64,000 nt of DNA from Desulfosporosinus sp. (GTDB taxonomy: Bacteria > Bacillota > Desulfitobacteriia > Desulfitobacteriales > Desulfitobacteriaceae). How positions within the stretch are numbered: the first letter of the stretch is position 1; each line of letters opens with the position of its first letter. Location of the stretch: the NCBI GenBank assembly GCA_020692355.1, contig JAIMKP010000015.1:1-64000 (forward strand), written 5' to 3'. The notes beneath the pieces were generated by a model. That model was given only the letters and a program-made list of their open reading frames with translations. It was not told where the DNA came from and did not search any database. A program made the translations under genes and the position numbers. This document shows, one piece after another, positions 50,403-58,626 of the stretch.

Positions 50403-52136
50403 GTGAAGATTAGTCCGAGTATGACTGAGATTGAACAGGCCGCAGATCTATTGGTAAACCGGTATAACATTTCGACTCAATTGCTAGGGCAATTGTTTGG
50501 CGTAGAATCAAGAGATCAGGCCAATGAAGTTTTAAGGGATTTGGGACATACAATGTTGGGTAGAGTTGAACTTACGAAACTACTAATCTTTCGTAAAGGG
50601 TCAACCCTTTTTGGCGGCAGTCATGAAGAAGTAAAGAAGTTAAGGAGGCATCTCTTGTCTCAGTTAGACCAAGATGAACTTCGGCAAATATTTGAAAAGC
50701 ATATCGGTACGGATAATTCCATAAAATCTACATCCTATATGGTTACACCGCTCGTTAACAAGAAGTGGCATGCTAGTGGTAGGTGGCCAATGGACTTCGT
50801 AGAATCCCTGGATTTCCCGGCTATTTTTGCTGGTGTCAAACAAACCCAAACATCTCCTACAATTACTAATGTTGAGCCATTTTCACCCATTCCTAGATTG
50901 GTAGAATTTCAGGAAAGTTTGAAAGAAAAGATGCTAGAAGTTCTCAATCGTGATGGTGATAGGACTCGTTGCATAGTTACCTTACCTACTGGAGGTGGAA
51001 AAACCAGAGTAGCAGTAGAGGCATTTATAGATTGGATGCAACCCCACTTTTCCGAGGGAAAATATTTGGTTTGGATAGCACAGAGCGAAGAGCTGTGTGA
51101 ACAGGTAATAAGCTGTGTTCAACAGATGTGGGGAAGTCGCGAATTCGTAAGTTCTTTAAGAATCTACAGATACTTTGGTGGACGTGATATTCCCGAAGGG
51201 GAACTATGCGGAGGAGTAGTTGTTTCTAGTATTCAGCAATTGCACAGTAGAATTAAAGCAAATGATGAAGATTTGAACACATTCTTATCAAATACCGGGG
51301 CAATGATAATTGACGAGGCACACCGTGCGGTCTCATTGATGTATGATGGGTTATTGGAAAAGGCTGTCGAATTGAACGGAAATGAGCTGTTTCCCATTTG
51401 TGGATTGTCTGCTACCCCAGGGAGAACTGGATTGAAGAAACAAGGTGAAATTGCAAAGCTGGTTGAGAGATTCCAGATGTACCTTATTGAGCCGGATCTG
51501 GGTGATGAATATAATAACGACCCATTAAGATATTTCAGAGAAAGTGGATATTTAGCATACGTAAAACATGTTATATACCCCTCTGGGAAGGAGTATACAC
51601 TTACTGAACAAGAGATCAGTCAGATTGCTGTAGATTTCGATGAGTATCTCGGCCCAACATTTTTGAAAAGATTATCCAAGGATCCTGAACGCAACCTACA
51701 GATTATAAAAAAACTATTAGATATACCTAAAGGTAAACCGGTATTGGTTTATGCATGTACAGTTGAACATGCCCACTTCCTATCGGTTATTTTAACAGCA
51801 GAGGGTCGACCAGCGGGCGTGATCTCCTCTGAGACGCCTCTTACGATTCGACGGGGATTAATTCAGGATTTCAAAGACGGAAAACTTGATTTTCTTTGTA
51901 ACTATGGGGTGTTAACCACTGGATTTGATGCCCCTAAAACTGAGTATGTTGTTATTTGTAGGCCGATGACTAGTGTCATTCTTTATGAACAAATTATTGG
52001 TCGTGGCGTGCGTGGACCCAAATTTGGTGGAACCGATGAGTGTACCATAATTGACTTTGCTGATAATATACATCGACTTGGACCTTCTTTGGCGTATTCA
52101 CGGTTTTCTGACTACTGGAGTAGTGAGGAGTTTTAG
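50403..52136 (+). CDS. SF2 DEAH-type helicase
   Basis: A 577-aa SF2 helicase. Residues 1-160 are unassigned; LPTGGGKTRVAVEAFIDWM (Walker A, about 196), MIIDEAHRAVSLMYD (DEAH, about 303), CGLSATPGRTG (motif III, about 335) and a helicase C lobe with TTGFDAPKTEYVVICRP and EQIIGRGVRGPKFGG (motif VI, about 535) are clear. It resembles the helicases of type III restriction and other defence loci. GTG 50403 has GGGAAGGGGA upstream. It stands alone between a terminator and mobile-element debris; a link with the giant helicase 1 kb downstream is possible. Confidence 0.85.
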   Translation: MKISPSMTEIEQAADLLVNRYNISTQLLGQLFGVESRDQANEVLRDLGHTMLGRVELTKLLIFRKGSTLFGGSHEEVKKLRRHLLSQLDQDELRQIFEKHIGTDNSIKSTSYMVTPLVNKKWHASGRWPMDFVESLDFPAIFAGVKQTQTSPTITNVEPFSPIPRLVEFQESLKEKMLEVLNRDGDRTRCIVTLPTGGGKTRVAVEAFIDWMQPHFSEGKYLVWIAQSEELCEQVISCVQQMWGSREFVSSLRIYRYFGGRDIPEGELCGGVVVSSIQQLHSRIKANDEDLNTFLSNTGAMIIDEAHRAVSLMYDGLLEKAVELNGNELFPICGLSATPGRTGLKKQGEIAKLVERFQMYLIEPDLGDEYNNDPLRYFRESGYLAYVKHVIYPSGKEYTLTEQEISQIAVDFDEYLGPTFLKRLSKDPERNLQIIKKLLDIPKGKPVLVYACTVEHAHFLSVILTAEGRPAGVISSETPLTIRRGLIQDFKDGKLDFLCNYGVLTTGFDAPKTEYVVICRPMTSVILYEQIIGRGVRGPKFGGTDECTIIDFADNIHRLGPSLAYSRFSDYWSSEEF

Positions 52137-52340
52137 TAAAGTTTTTACGACTTGATTGCAATAGCGTATTTCTAAAACTTTGCTAATATGCATGTGGTTG
52201 GGACGCGTCGGCAATATGTAATATTGTAAGTGAGAAATTGTATGTTGAGGGCGGTTTAATGTTTAACAGAATAATAGCTGTGGAGTGTTGAATGGAGTAG
52301 AATTCCAATAGGAGCAAAGTGATTGCTGTCTATGGCGTAG

Positions 52341-52441
52341 CCACCCGCCTGGGTTGCTTTCTTGCGTAACTGGGGCGTATGGGTATATGCTGGGTTAGGG
52401 GTATCTCTACCATGGGAACATAGCGTATACAATCCATGGCG
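52341..52441 (+). repeat. Interspersed repeat, type 2 unit
   Basis: Contains GGGCGTATGGGTATATG, then TACCATGGGAA, ATAG and TCCATGGCG in that order. The same blocks occur in the same order at 58390-58479. Confidence 0.65.
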
Positions 52442-52443
52442 AA

Positions 52444-52535
52444 CCCCGCCGGGGTGGCTGTCTGTTAAACATTTGCGTTGGGAATTTTGCTGGGTTGGCG
52501 GATACCCCTCTCACGCTAATTTGGATGGCCAGGTG
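52444..52535 (+). repeat. Interspersed repeat, type 1 unit
   Basis: Starts CCCCGCCGGGGTGGCTGTCT and ends GGATACCCCTC, CACGCTAATTTGGA, GGCCAGGTG. It matches 58191-58280 closely, including the whole 33-bp end with two changes. Confidence 0.7.
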
Positions 52536-52723
52536 AATATCAGTTACTTGCGATTTTAGGTGTTTCATAGTGCTACAAGGTACTTTTTTGCCATGACAAA
52601 AAATATGAGCGGTTTGTTAGCCTGTGCCGCCCAAGTAATAATATTCCTTATGGAGATCTATTTATTTAAGAGATCTTGAAATATTGACCATAAACTGCTT
52701 AGTGTTTTTGATCCAATCGTGAG

Positions 52724-52818
52724 ACTCTCACTTCTACAAGTGGGAGTGGTACCTCGTACTTTGCTTCGGTGGGGGTAGACTCCCCCACCGAAGTCCCGAT
52801 GTTCAACTTTAGTTGAAC
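52724..52818 (+). mobile_element. IS200/IS605-like end remnant (three consecutive hairpins)
   Basis: ACTCTCACTT/AAGTGGGAGT (52724-52746), CTTCGGTGGGGG/CCCCCACCGAAG (52764-52793, 12-bp perfect stem) and GTTCAACT/AGTTGAAC (52801-52818) follow in a row, the last joined by the GAAGTCCCGATGTTCAA text often seen at right ends of clostridial IS605 elements. No tnpA or tnpB is present. It is either a decayed copy or a short non-autonomous derivative. Confidence 0.6.
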
Positions 52819-52901
52819 GAGTTCACGCTTTGTCTAAGAAGAAGTTGTTGAGCAACAAATATTGGATTATCTTTTTAAAAGAAGAAAAGAGGTTGATATT
52901 A

Positions 52902-53120
52902 GTGGCCGATCTTAAATATGAAATTGTTGAAAGAATTGCCATCCTTTCGGAAAAAGGGGGTTGGACAAAGGAACTGAACAAAGTTAGTTGGAACGATAGA
53001 CCGGCCAAATTTGACCTTCGTGATTGGAATCACGATAAAGGGAATATGGGAAAGGGGTCAACATTGACTGACGAAGAGTTGCGGAATCTTAGAGAAGTAT
53101 TAAATGCAATTGATTTATAA
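52902..53120 (+). CDS. PC4/YdbC-family single-strand DNA-binding-like protein
   Basis: A 72-aa protein matching the YdbC/PC4 family nearly end to end: ADLKYEIVERIAILSEKGGW, TKELNKVSWNDRPAKFDLRD, and MGKGSTLTDEELRNLREVL. YdbC-type proteins are dimeric and bind single-stranded DNA. GTG 52902 is chosen by homology and an AGAGGT site; the frame extends upstream to 52830 into the IS-like end but has no ribosome site there. It ends 18 bp before the giant helicase, so the two are co-expressed. This suggests it loads on DNA strands opened by the helicase. Confidence 0.85.
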   Translation: MADLKYEIVERIAILSEKGGWTKELNKVSWNDRPAKFDLRDWNHDKGNMGKGSTLTDEELRNLREVLNAIDL

Positions 53121-53138
53121 GGCAAGGGGAAGTGGATA

Positions 53139-56100
53139 ATGGCCCAAGTCATCAGTATTTTCAATTTTCTAAAGGAATATAACGAATTATCCAATCCGGT
53201 TATTACCGAATTAGCCAATCAGAAATGGAGCTTGAATATCTCTGATTTGCCTAGAATTAAGGAAATTAAGTCAATGTTTTCAGGTGAAGACGTAGATAAT
53301 TTAGCTATTTTAGAAGTTACAAAACCAATTCTTGAGCCATGTCCCCCTCCAGAGGATTTTCTTCTCGAATGGTTGGAAAAAGACTGGAGAAAATTATCGG
53401 TTGAACAAGTTTCCAGAAAGGAAATGATAATACGAGAAATTCTGGATGAAGAGGGTAATAAATCTTATGACGAAGAACATTTTAATGCCAGCGATGAGCG
53501 TGTAGAGGCCTATGAAAAGTGGATTCTTCAGCGGGAACAATGGAGAGAGACCGAGGTACCAAAGGAACAGGGACTAGCCCTTTATAATAATTTATTTAAA
53601 TTGTATTCCGACATGAGAAAAGAAGCAGAAAGTGTTGAGCTTATTTTAGGGGATGGCTTCCTTTTTTGGCGAAAGGAAGCAATATATATCAATCATCCTA
53701 TCTTATTGCAGAAGGTTTACTTAGAATTTGATCCTCTTACCCCAGCCTTTACCATTAAGTGTGAGGAAATCAAGACGGGTGTCTATACATCTGTACTGAG
53801 AATAATACCCTCAATCAACCAAAAGATGCTCTCGGATCTTATACAAGATGTTGAGATGAATAATTACAGTATCGCCGACTTTAATAATACCTTTTCCCTT
53901 TATAAACGAATGGTTCACGTCATTGATACGAATGGAAGTTTTACGGAAAAAATCGAATCCGTTTCTTCAGAGGCGCGGATGTTCTCTAGCCCAGTTATCT
54001 TTCTGAGAAAGAGAACGTTGGGCTATTCAACGTTTATCGAGAGTATTATAAATGAAATCAGCGAGAAGGGTGAGGGTATTCTGTCGGAATTTTTTGAGAT
54101 CATGGCTGGTAACCATAAAAAATCTCAGCATACTAATGTGATTGAGGACAACTGGAATCACAGTGGTATCGACCAGGATATATTGTTAACATTACCCGCG
54201 AATAATGAGCAATTAAAAATTATTAAATATTTAGATCAATATGGAGCAGTACTTGTTCAAGGACCCCCTGGAACGGGTAAAACCCATACGATAGCCAACC
54301 TTATTGGCCATCTATTGAGCCAGGGCAACAGTGTGTTAGTCACCAGTCATACAGAAAAGGCACTAACCGTCCTAAAGGATAAGGTGTACAAAGACCCGTA
54401 CAACAAAGACCTAAACTTACAAAGTCTGTGTATCAGCTTATTGAGTTCCAAATCTCAGAAGAAAGAAATGGACGAAGCCATTAATGAGATTGCTGAAAAA
54501 GGAACATCAATAAACTTGCATGATGCCAAAAGCAGAATAGCACGCTTAGAAACGCAAAGAGAAAATCTGATTCAGGCCGCGAAAGAAAAGAGCAACGAGC
54601 TCCTTAAGATTAGATCCTTAGAATACAAAGATATTGTCTATGATAACCAGACCCTCAAACCGATAGAGGCAGCCCAATTTATTAAGAGCGGGGTGGGGAG
54701 CTTTGATTATATTAAAAGCATAACGAGCGACGACACGATTGGGTTGCCACTGAACTTGGCTGATTTGGAACTTTTATATCAAACCAATGAGACGATTACT
54801 GCCGCTGATGAAGCGGTATTAGATCATAAAGTACCAGACTTAATGAACATTTGGAAACCACAAGATTTTGATGATAAGAAGAGCCAGTTACAGCGGTTAG
54901 AAAAAGACTTGCAGCAATATACACACTCCAGTGTGTTTCAAGAAAATGTCACCGAATTGGCAATCAATGACTTAATGACACAGTGTTTGCAAATAAGTTC
55001 GGAAATACGAGGCTTTGAATCTTTGCAACATACGATAATTAATAAATCCATTGCCGATTCGATATACCCCAAGTTATGGCAGGATGTAATTCGGGAATTT
55101 GACCAATTGATGGAATCTTATGAGAAAGTTTGTCAGATTAGATTAGAAGAAGAATTCGATATATCAAAAGCATTAATGGATGAGGATACCTTATCGACCT
55201 TACAGGAAATTATTGATTCCGGAAAAGAAGTACCTGTTAAATTCCTGACTACAGTTTCGAAGCCCAGATGGAAAAAAGCCAAAGACAGTATCAAAAATAA
55301 TGGAAGGGTTATTGAAAGTAGAAAGGACTTTATCCTGGCGTATGACCTTATTTCGTATGAACTGAGTAAGAACAAGGTGCTAAAAAAGGTAAATAAACTG
55401 ATACCTGAAGAAATTACCCGTTCTTTCGTCACAGAAGATAATTTTGAAGTCATCTTGAAAAACTTAAGTAAGGAGATTATTTCAGCACTTTCATGGTATG
55501 ACGATCAATGGATGCCAGTATTCAGACAATATAATATTCAACTCCACAATACAATTCTGTTTGAAAAACATATAGACCTAAATGCACCCTTGTCTTCCAT
55601 TTTGCAATTCGTTAATAGCGTCATGGTGCCTAATCTTATGCGAGAAATTACCAAATTTAACTATTGTAAACGTAACGCTGAATGGCACTCATTTTTTAAA
55701 TATCTCTCCGTGTATCAAGGCTCGAGCACTTTAGTTGATGAGCTTATTTTTGCTGTTGAAAGAAAAGACAGCAGTTTATATAAGTCGTCCTACACGACTT
55801 TATGTACTATCCTTTCTAAAAGAGAGACTTATGCCAAGAGAAAAACTTTATTAACAAAACAGAAAAATGTAGCACCCGACTGGGCGAAAGCAATTGAAGG
55901 GAGAAATGGTATTCACGGTCTTGGAGTATTACCTGAGAACATTGAACAAGCATGGAAGTGGTGCCAATTAAGTAACCAGATTGCAAGAATAGACGCCTAT
56001 GTTCCTAACAAAATCCAGAAGGAGTTAGGGAATATTAGTTATCAGTTAACGGTCAACGCCAGAAAGTTGGCGTATGAAAAAGCGTGGTTTGAAATTATAA

Positions 56101-57989
56101 ACAATAGAACAACTGCCCAAGCCCAAGCCATTGAAGGATGGAGAACAACGATCCGGCAGATCGGAAAAGCAACTGGAAAAAATGCGCCGATGCTTATGAA
56201 AAAAGCAAGAGAGCTAATGCCGCTTTGTCAATCCGCCATTCCGGTTTGGATTATGCCATTGAATAGAGTTGTCGAGAATTTTGATCCACGCAACAACAAA
56301 TTTGATGTTGTAATCATTGACGAGGCGAGCCAATCGGATATTCTTGCCCTATCGGCACTATATTTAGGGAAAAGGATTATCATTGTTGGTGATGATGAGC
56401 AAGTTAGTCCAGATTCTGTGGGCATTAAGAAAGATGAAATTGAGGCTCTGATTCAGCAATACCTTCAAGGAGTTCCTAATAATCACCTCTTTAATGCTCA
56501 AACTTCACTCTATGATATGGCGAAGTCATCTGGCTTCAAACCGTTGATGCTTACTGAGCACTTTCGGTGTCTTCCGGAAATTATCGAGTTTAGTAATCAG
56601 TTATCCTACAACGGAAGAATAAAACCGTTAAGAGAAGCGTCAAAAGTCAAGACAAAGCCCCCAGTTATCGAATACAGGGTTCCCGATGGTTTTAAGAATT
56701 ATAATAAAGTCAATGAAGTCGAAGCAGAACACATTGCTTCTTTAGTTTGTGCCTGTGCAGAAATGGATGAATACAAAGGGAAAAGTATAGGTGTTATTTC
56801 TTTGCTGGGAGTAGAGCAGGGCTATGTAATTGATCGATATTTACAAACGTATCTTGATCCGGTTGAATATGAATCCAGAAAAATTCAATGTGGTATTCCC
56901 CCTCAATTTCAAGGCGATGAGCGGGATGTTATTTTCTTAAGCGTCGTCGAAGGGCCAAGTGAAAAAGGTGGGCCGGTCAGGTTGCTCAGCGAGGATGGAA
57001 GAAATGATATGACCCGTAAGCGGTATAATGTTGCTGCCAGTCGGGCCAAAGATCAAATGTGGGTAGTCCATTCTCTGAATCCGGAAATTGATTTGAAACC
57101 GGATGATATTCGCTTGAGGCTTATCAAGCACTCGATTAATCCTAACTCTCGGGAAGACGAGCAAATATTAAGCGCTGCGGAGTCGCCTTTCGAGACAGAA
57201 GTAATGACGATTCTACTTAACAAAGGATACCGGGTTATCCCACAAATGAAAGTTGGAGCATATCGAATCGATATGCTCATTGAAGATGGGGACAAACGTA
57301 TTGCCTTAGAGTGTGACGGTGAAAAATGGCATACACAGGACGACTTACCCAACGATTTAAAACGACAAGCGATCCTTGAGAGGCTGGGTTGGAATTTCAT
57401 AAGAATACGGGGAAGTGCTTTTTATAGAGAACCAGAGATCACTATGAATGAGGTTGTTTCAAAACTTGAGGGTTATGGCATTAATCCTAATTATGCTCAT
57501 TATTGTGAGACTGAGAACAATAAAGATCACGAATTGATTGATAGAGTGAAAAAACGCGCTAATGAAATTCGTCAAAGTTGGCACCTAGTTGAAGGTGAAG
57601 GCGTAGCAGAAGTAGATGGCGAAGACGAAGGGGATGGCGAGGAGTTAAAAGGCGAAGAACCTACGGGTAAAACCGCAGGCCATTCAGAACGTAAAGGGCA
57701 TCCAATTAAGGACCACGAAAAAACGGTTACGACGCCAGTTAAGGATAATCCAAGTAATAATCCTCAAACGGAAGGTATTGCAAGTCCCAAAGTGAACAGG
57801 GAAAAAGCTGACAGGTCGCTATATGATTTCAGAAATCATAAAGTTAAAGGTAGTTCACCGGCAATTAAGGGTAACAAAGATGATAATAGAGTTAAAAGTA
57901 AGATTACCGGACAAAGCAAACTTGAAGAGCCAAGCAGCGATAAAAAGCCGTTATTCGATTTTAGACAGAAAAAAAACGAAAATAGATAG
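53139..57989 (+). CDS. Giant SF1 helicase with C-terminal REase_MTES_1575-like nuclease
   Basis: A 1616-aa protein. Residues 1-360 are unassigned. The SF1 (Upf1-like) helicase has VQGPPGTGKTHTIANLIGHL (about 373) and, after a ~680-residue coiled insertion, VVIIDEASQSDILALSALYL (motif II, about 1060), IIIVGDDEQVSP, LTEHFRCLPEIIEFSNQL, GDERDVIFLSVV and NVAASRAKDQMWVVHS. A Vsr/DUF559-like nuclease follows (about 1350-1450): YRIDMLIEDGDKRIALECDG, EKWHTQDDLPNDLKRQAILE, GWNFIRIRGSAF. The last 130 residues are disordered and carry two similar motifs, SLYDFRNHK and PLFDFRQKK. Helicases of this layout occur in predicted anti-phage systems. Co-expression with a PC4-like protein is unusual. Confidence 0.88.
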   Translation: MAQVISIFNFLKEYNELSNPVITELANQKWSLNISDLPRIKEIKSMFSGEDVDNLAILEVTKPILEPCPPPEDFLLEWLEKDWRKLSVEQVSRKEMIIREILDEEGNKSYDEEHFNASDERVEAYEKWILQREQWRETEVPKEQGLALYNNLFKLYSDMRKEAESVELILGDGFLFWRKEAIYINHPILLQKVYLEFDPLTPAFTIKCEEIKTGVYTSVLRIIPSINQKMLSDLIQDVEMNNYSIADFNNTFSLYKRMVHVIDTNGSFTEKIESVSSEARMFSSPVIFLRKRTLGYSTFIESIINEISEKGEGILSEFFEIMAGNHKKSQHTNVIEDNWNHSGIDQDILLTLPANNEQLKIIKYLDQYGAVLVQGPPGTGKTHTIANLIGHLLSQGNSVLVTSHTEKALTVLKDKVYKDPYNKDLNLQSLCISLLSSKSQKKEMDEAINEIAEKGTSINLHDAKSRIARLETQRENLIQAAKEKSNELLKIRSLEYKDIVYDNQTLKPIEAAQFIKSGVGSFDYIKSITSDDTIGLPLNLADLELLYQTNETITAADEAVLDHKVPDLMNIWKPQDFDDKKSQLQRLEKDLQQYTHSSVFQENVTELAINDLMTQCLQISSEIRGFESLQHTIINKSIADSIYPKLWQDVIREFDQLMESYEKVCQIRLEEEFDISKALMDEDTLSTLQEIIDSGKEVPVKFLTTVSKPRWKKAKDSIKNNGRVIESRKDFILAYDLISYELSKNKVLKKVNKLIPEEITRSFVTEDNFEVILKNLSKEIISALSWYDDQWMPVFRQYNIQLHNTILFEKHIDLNAPLSSILQFVNSVMVPNLMREITKFNYCKRNAEWHSFFKYLSVYQGSSTLVDELIFAVERKDSSLYKSSYTTLCTILSKRETYAKRKTLLTKQKNVAPDWAKAIEGRNGIHGLGVLPENIEQAWKWCQLSNQIARIDAYVPNKIQKELGNISYQLTVNARKLAYEKAWFEIINNRTTAQAQAIEGWRTTIRQIGKATGKNAPMLMKKARELMPLCQSAIPVWIMPLNRVVENFDPRNNKFDVVIIDEASQSDILALSALYLGKRIIIVGDDEQVSPDSVGIKKDEIEALIQQYLQGVPNNHLFNAQTSLYDMAKSSGFKPLMLTEHFRCLPEIIEFSNQLSYNGRIKPLREASKVKTKPPVIEYRVPDGFKNYNKVNEVEAEHIASLVCACAEMDEYKGKSIGVISLLGVEQGYVIDRYLQTYLDPVEYESRKIQCGIPPQFQGDERDVIFLSVVEGPSEKGGPVRLLSEDGRNDMTRKRYNVAASRAKDQMWVVHSLNPEIDLKPDDIRLRLIKHSINPNSREDEQILSAAESPFETEVMTILLNKGYRVIPQMKVGAYRIDMLIEDGDKRIALECDGEKWHTQDDLPNDLKRQAILERLGWNFIRIRGSAFYREPEITMNEVVSKLEGYGINPNYAHYCETENNKDHELIDRVKKRANEIRQSWHLVEGEGVAEVDGEDEGDGEELKGEEPTGKTAGHSERKGHPIKDHEKTVTTPVKDNPSNNPQTEGIASPKVNREKADRSLYDFRNHKVKGSSPAIKGNKDDNRVKSKITGQSKLEEPSSDKKPLFDFRQKKNENR

Positions 57990-58190
57990 TTCACAAAGGC
58001 AGAATGTCTTTAATGAATTAACTGATTTACTTAATATTGATGGAACGGGCGTTCAATACTTTAGAGGTTTTGTGCTAAGTGTAATTGGGACGAGATGGTC
58101 CAAATAGTTTACTGGTTTGGGACATTGTTCCAAGCCCCTCACCCACTCACATCCGAACCGTGCTTGGTTTACATATCTGGGCGTGCCCTA

Positions 58191-58280
58191 CGCTGGGGGT
58201 GGCTGTCTGTCGTAACAAGAACGTATGGGTATATGAGGCTTGCCGGATACCCCTCCCACGCTAATTTGGAGGGCCAGGTG
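58191..58280 (+). repeat. Interspersed repeat, type 1 unit
   Basis: Shares GGGGTGGCTGTCTG, CGTATGGGTATATG and the end GGATACCCCTC, CACGCTAATTTGGA, GGCCAGGTG with 52444-52535. Confidence 0.7.
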
Positions 58281-58389
58281 TGACGACTTTTTTAGGGAGG
58301 AATATTCGGGAAACGTGAAGAATTCTTCAGTAGAAATATCTTTTCTCAACGTATACAGTGGCAAAGTGGTCGTCGTGCGTTCATGGCTT

Positions 58390-58479
58390 CCCCCCGCCGG
58401 GGTGGGTGTCTGCTTAACAGGTGCGTATGAGTATGTGTTGGTTACTACCATGGGAAGATAGTACATTCAGTCCATGGCG
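58390..58479 (+). repeat. Interspersed repeat, type 2 unit
   Basis: Shares CCCCGCCGGGGTGG with the type 1 units and TACCATGGGAA, ATAG, TCCATGGCG with 52341-52441. Confidence 0.65.
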
Positions 58480-58548
58480 CAGCTCGCCTGGGGGGGATAA
58501 TGTCTAGGAAAACTGCTTGCGTTTCAACAATTTGTCCGGACGACATAG

Positions 58549-58601
58549 TATAATCAAACTCGGGGTTGATTTGTATTAAAAAACCAAATCCCACCCCGAG
58601 T
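58549..58601 (+). promoter_or_regulatory. hsd operon -10 element and leader hairpin
   Basis: TATAAT at 58549-58554 is a consensus -10; a matching -35 is not clear. Seven bases later a stem opens: ACTCGGGG (58558-58565) pairs with CCCCGAGT (58594-58601), with an inner GATTTG/CAAATC. The transcript would therefore begin with a stable hairpin, or the palindrome is an operator. The GGAG site for hsdM follows. Confidence 0.5.
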
Positions 58602-58626
58602 ATAAAATAAGATAGGAGCTAAAGCA

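Larger units (their letters stand above)
52137..52723. other. Non-coding debris with private repeats
   Basis: No gene is supported. Two units of an interspersed repeat occupy 52341-52535; before and after them I see only A+T-rich sequence. The stretch ends at three hairpins of IS200/IS605 type. Confidence 0.5.
57990..58526. other. Non-coding stretch between the giant helicase and hsdM
   Basis: It holds two repeat units (58191-58280 and 58390-58479) and, at about 58135-58172, a sequence whose minus strand reads AAGCACGGTTCGG and may be half of a group II intron domain V. Small open frames here overlap the repeats and lack ribosome sites. I see no gene. Confidence 0.45.

Noticed and set aside
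52362-52559. 65-residue open frame in the repeat region
   Set aside because: It is a translation of the interspersed repeats; the second copy at 58095-58283 shares peptide text only because the repeat DNA is shared.
52724-52818. Functional TnpB omega-RNA locus
   Set aside because: No tnpB or tnpA gene adjoins the hairpins; only end debris is present.
58188-58466. 92-residue minus-strand frame in the second repeat region
   Set aside because: Lies wholly in repeat units with no ribosome site.
52341-58479. CRISPR array
   Set aside because: Only two units on each side, about 90-100 bp long, without regular short spacers or cas genes.
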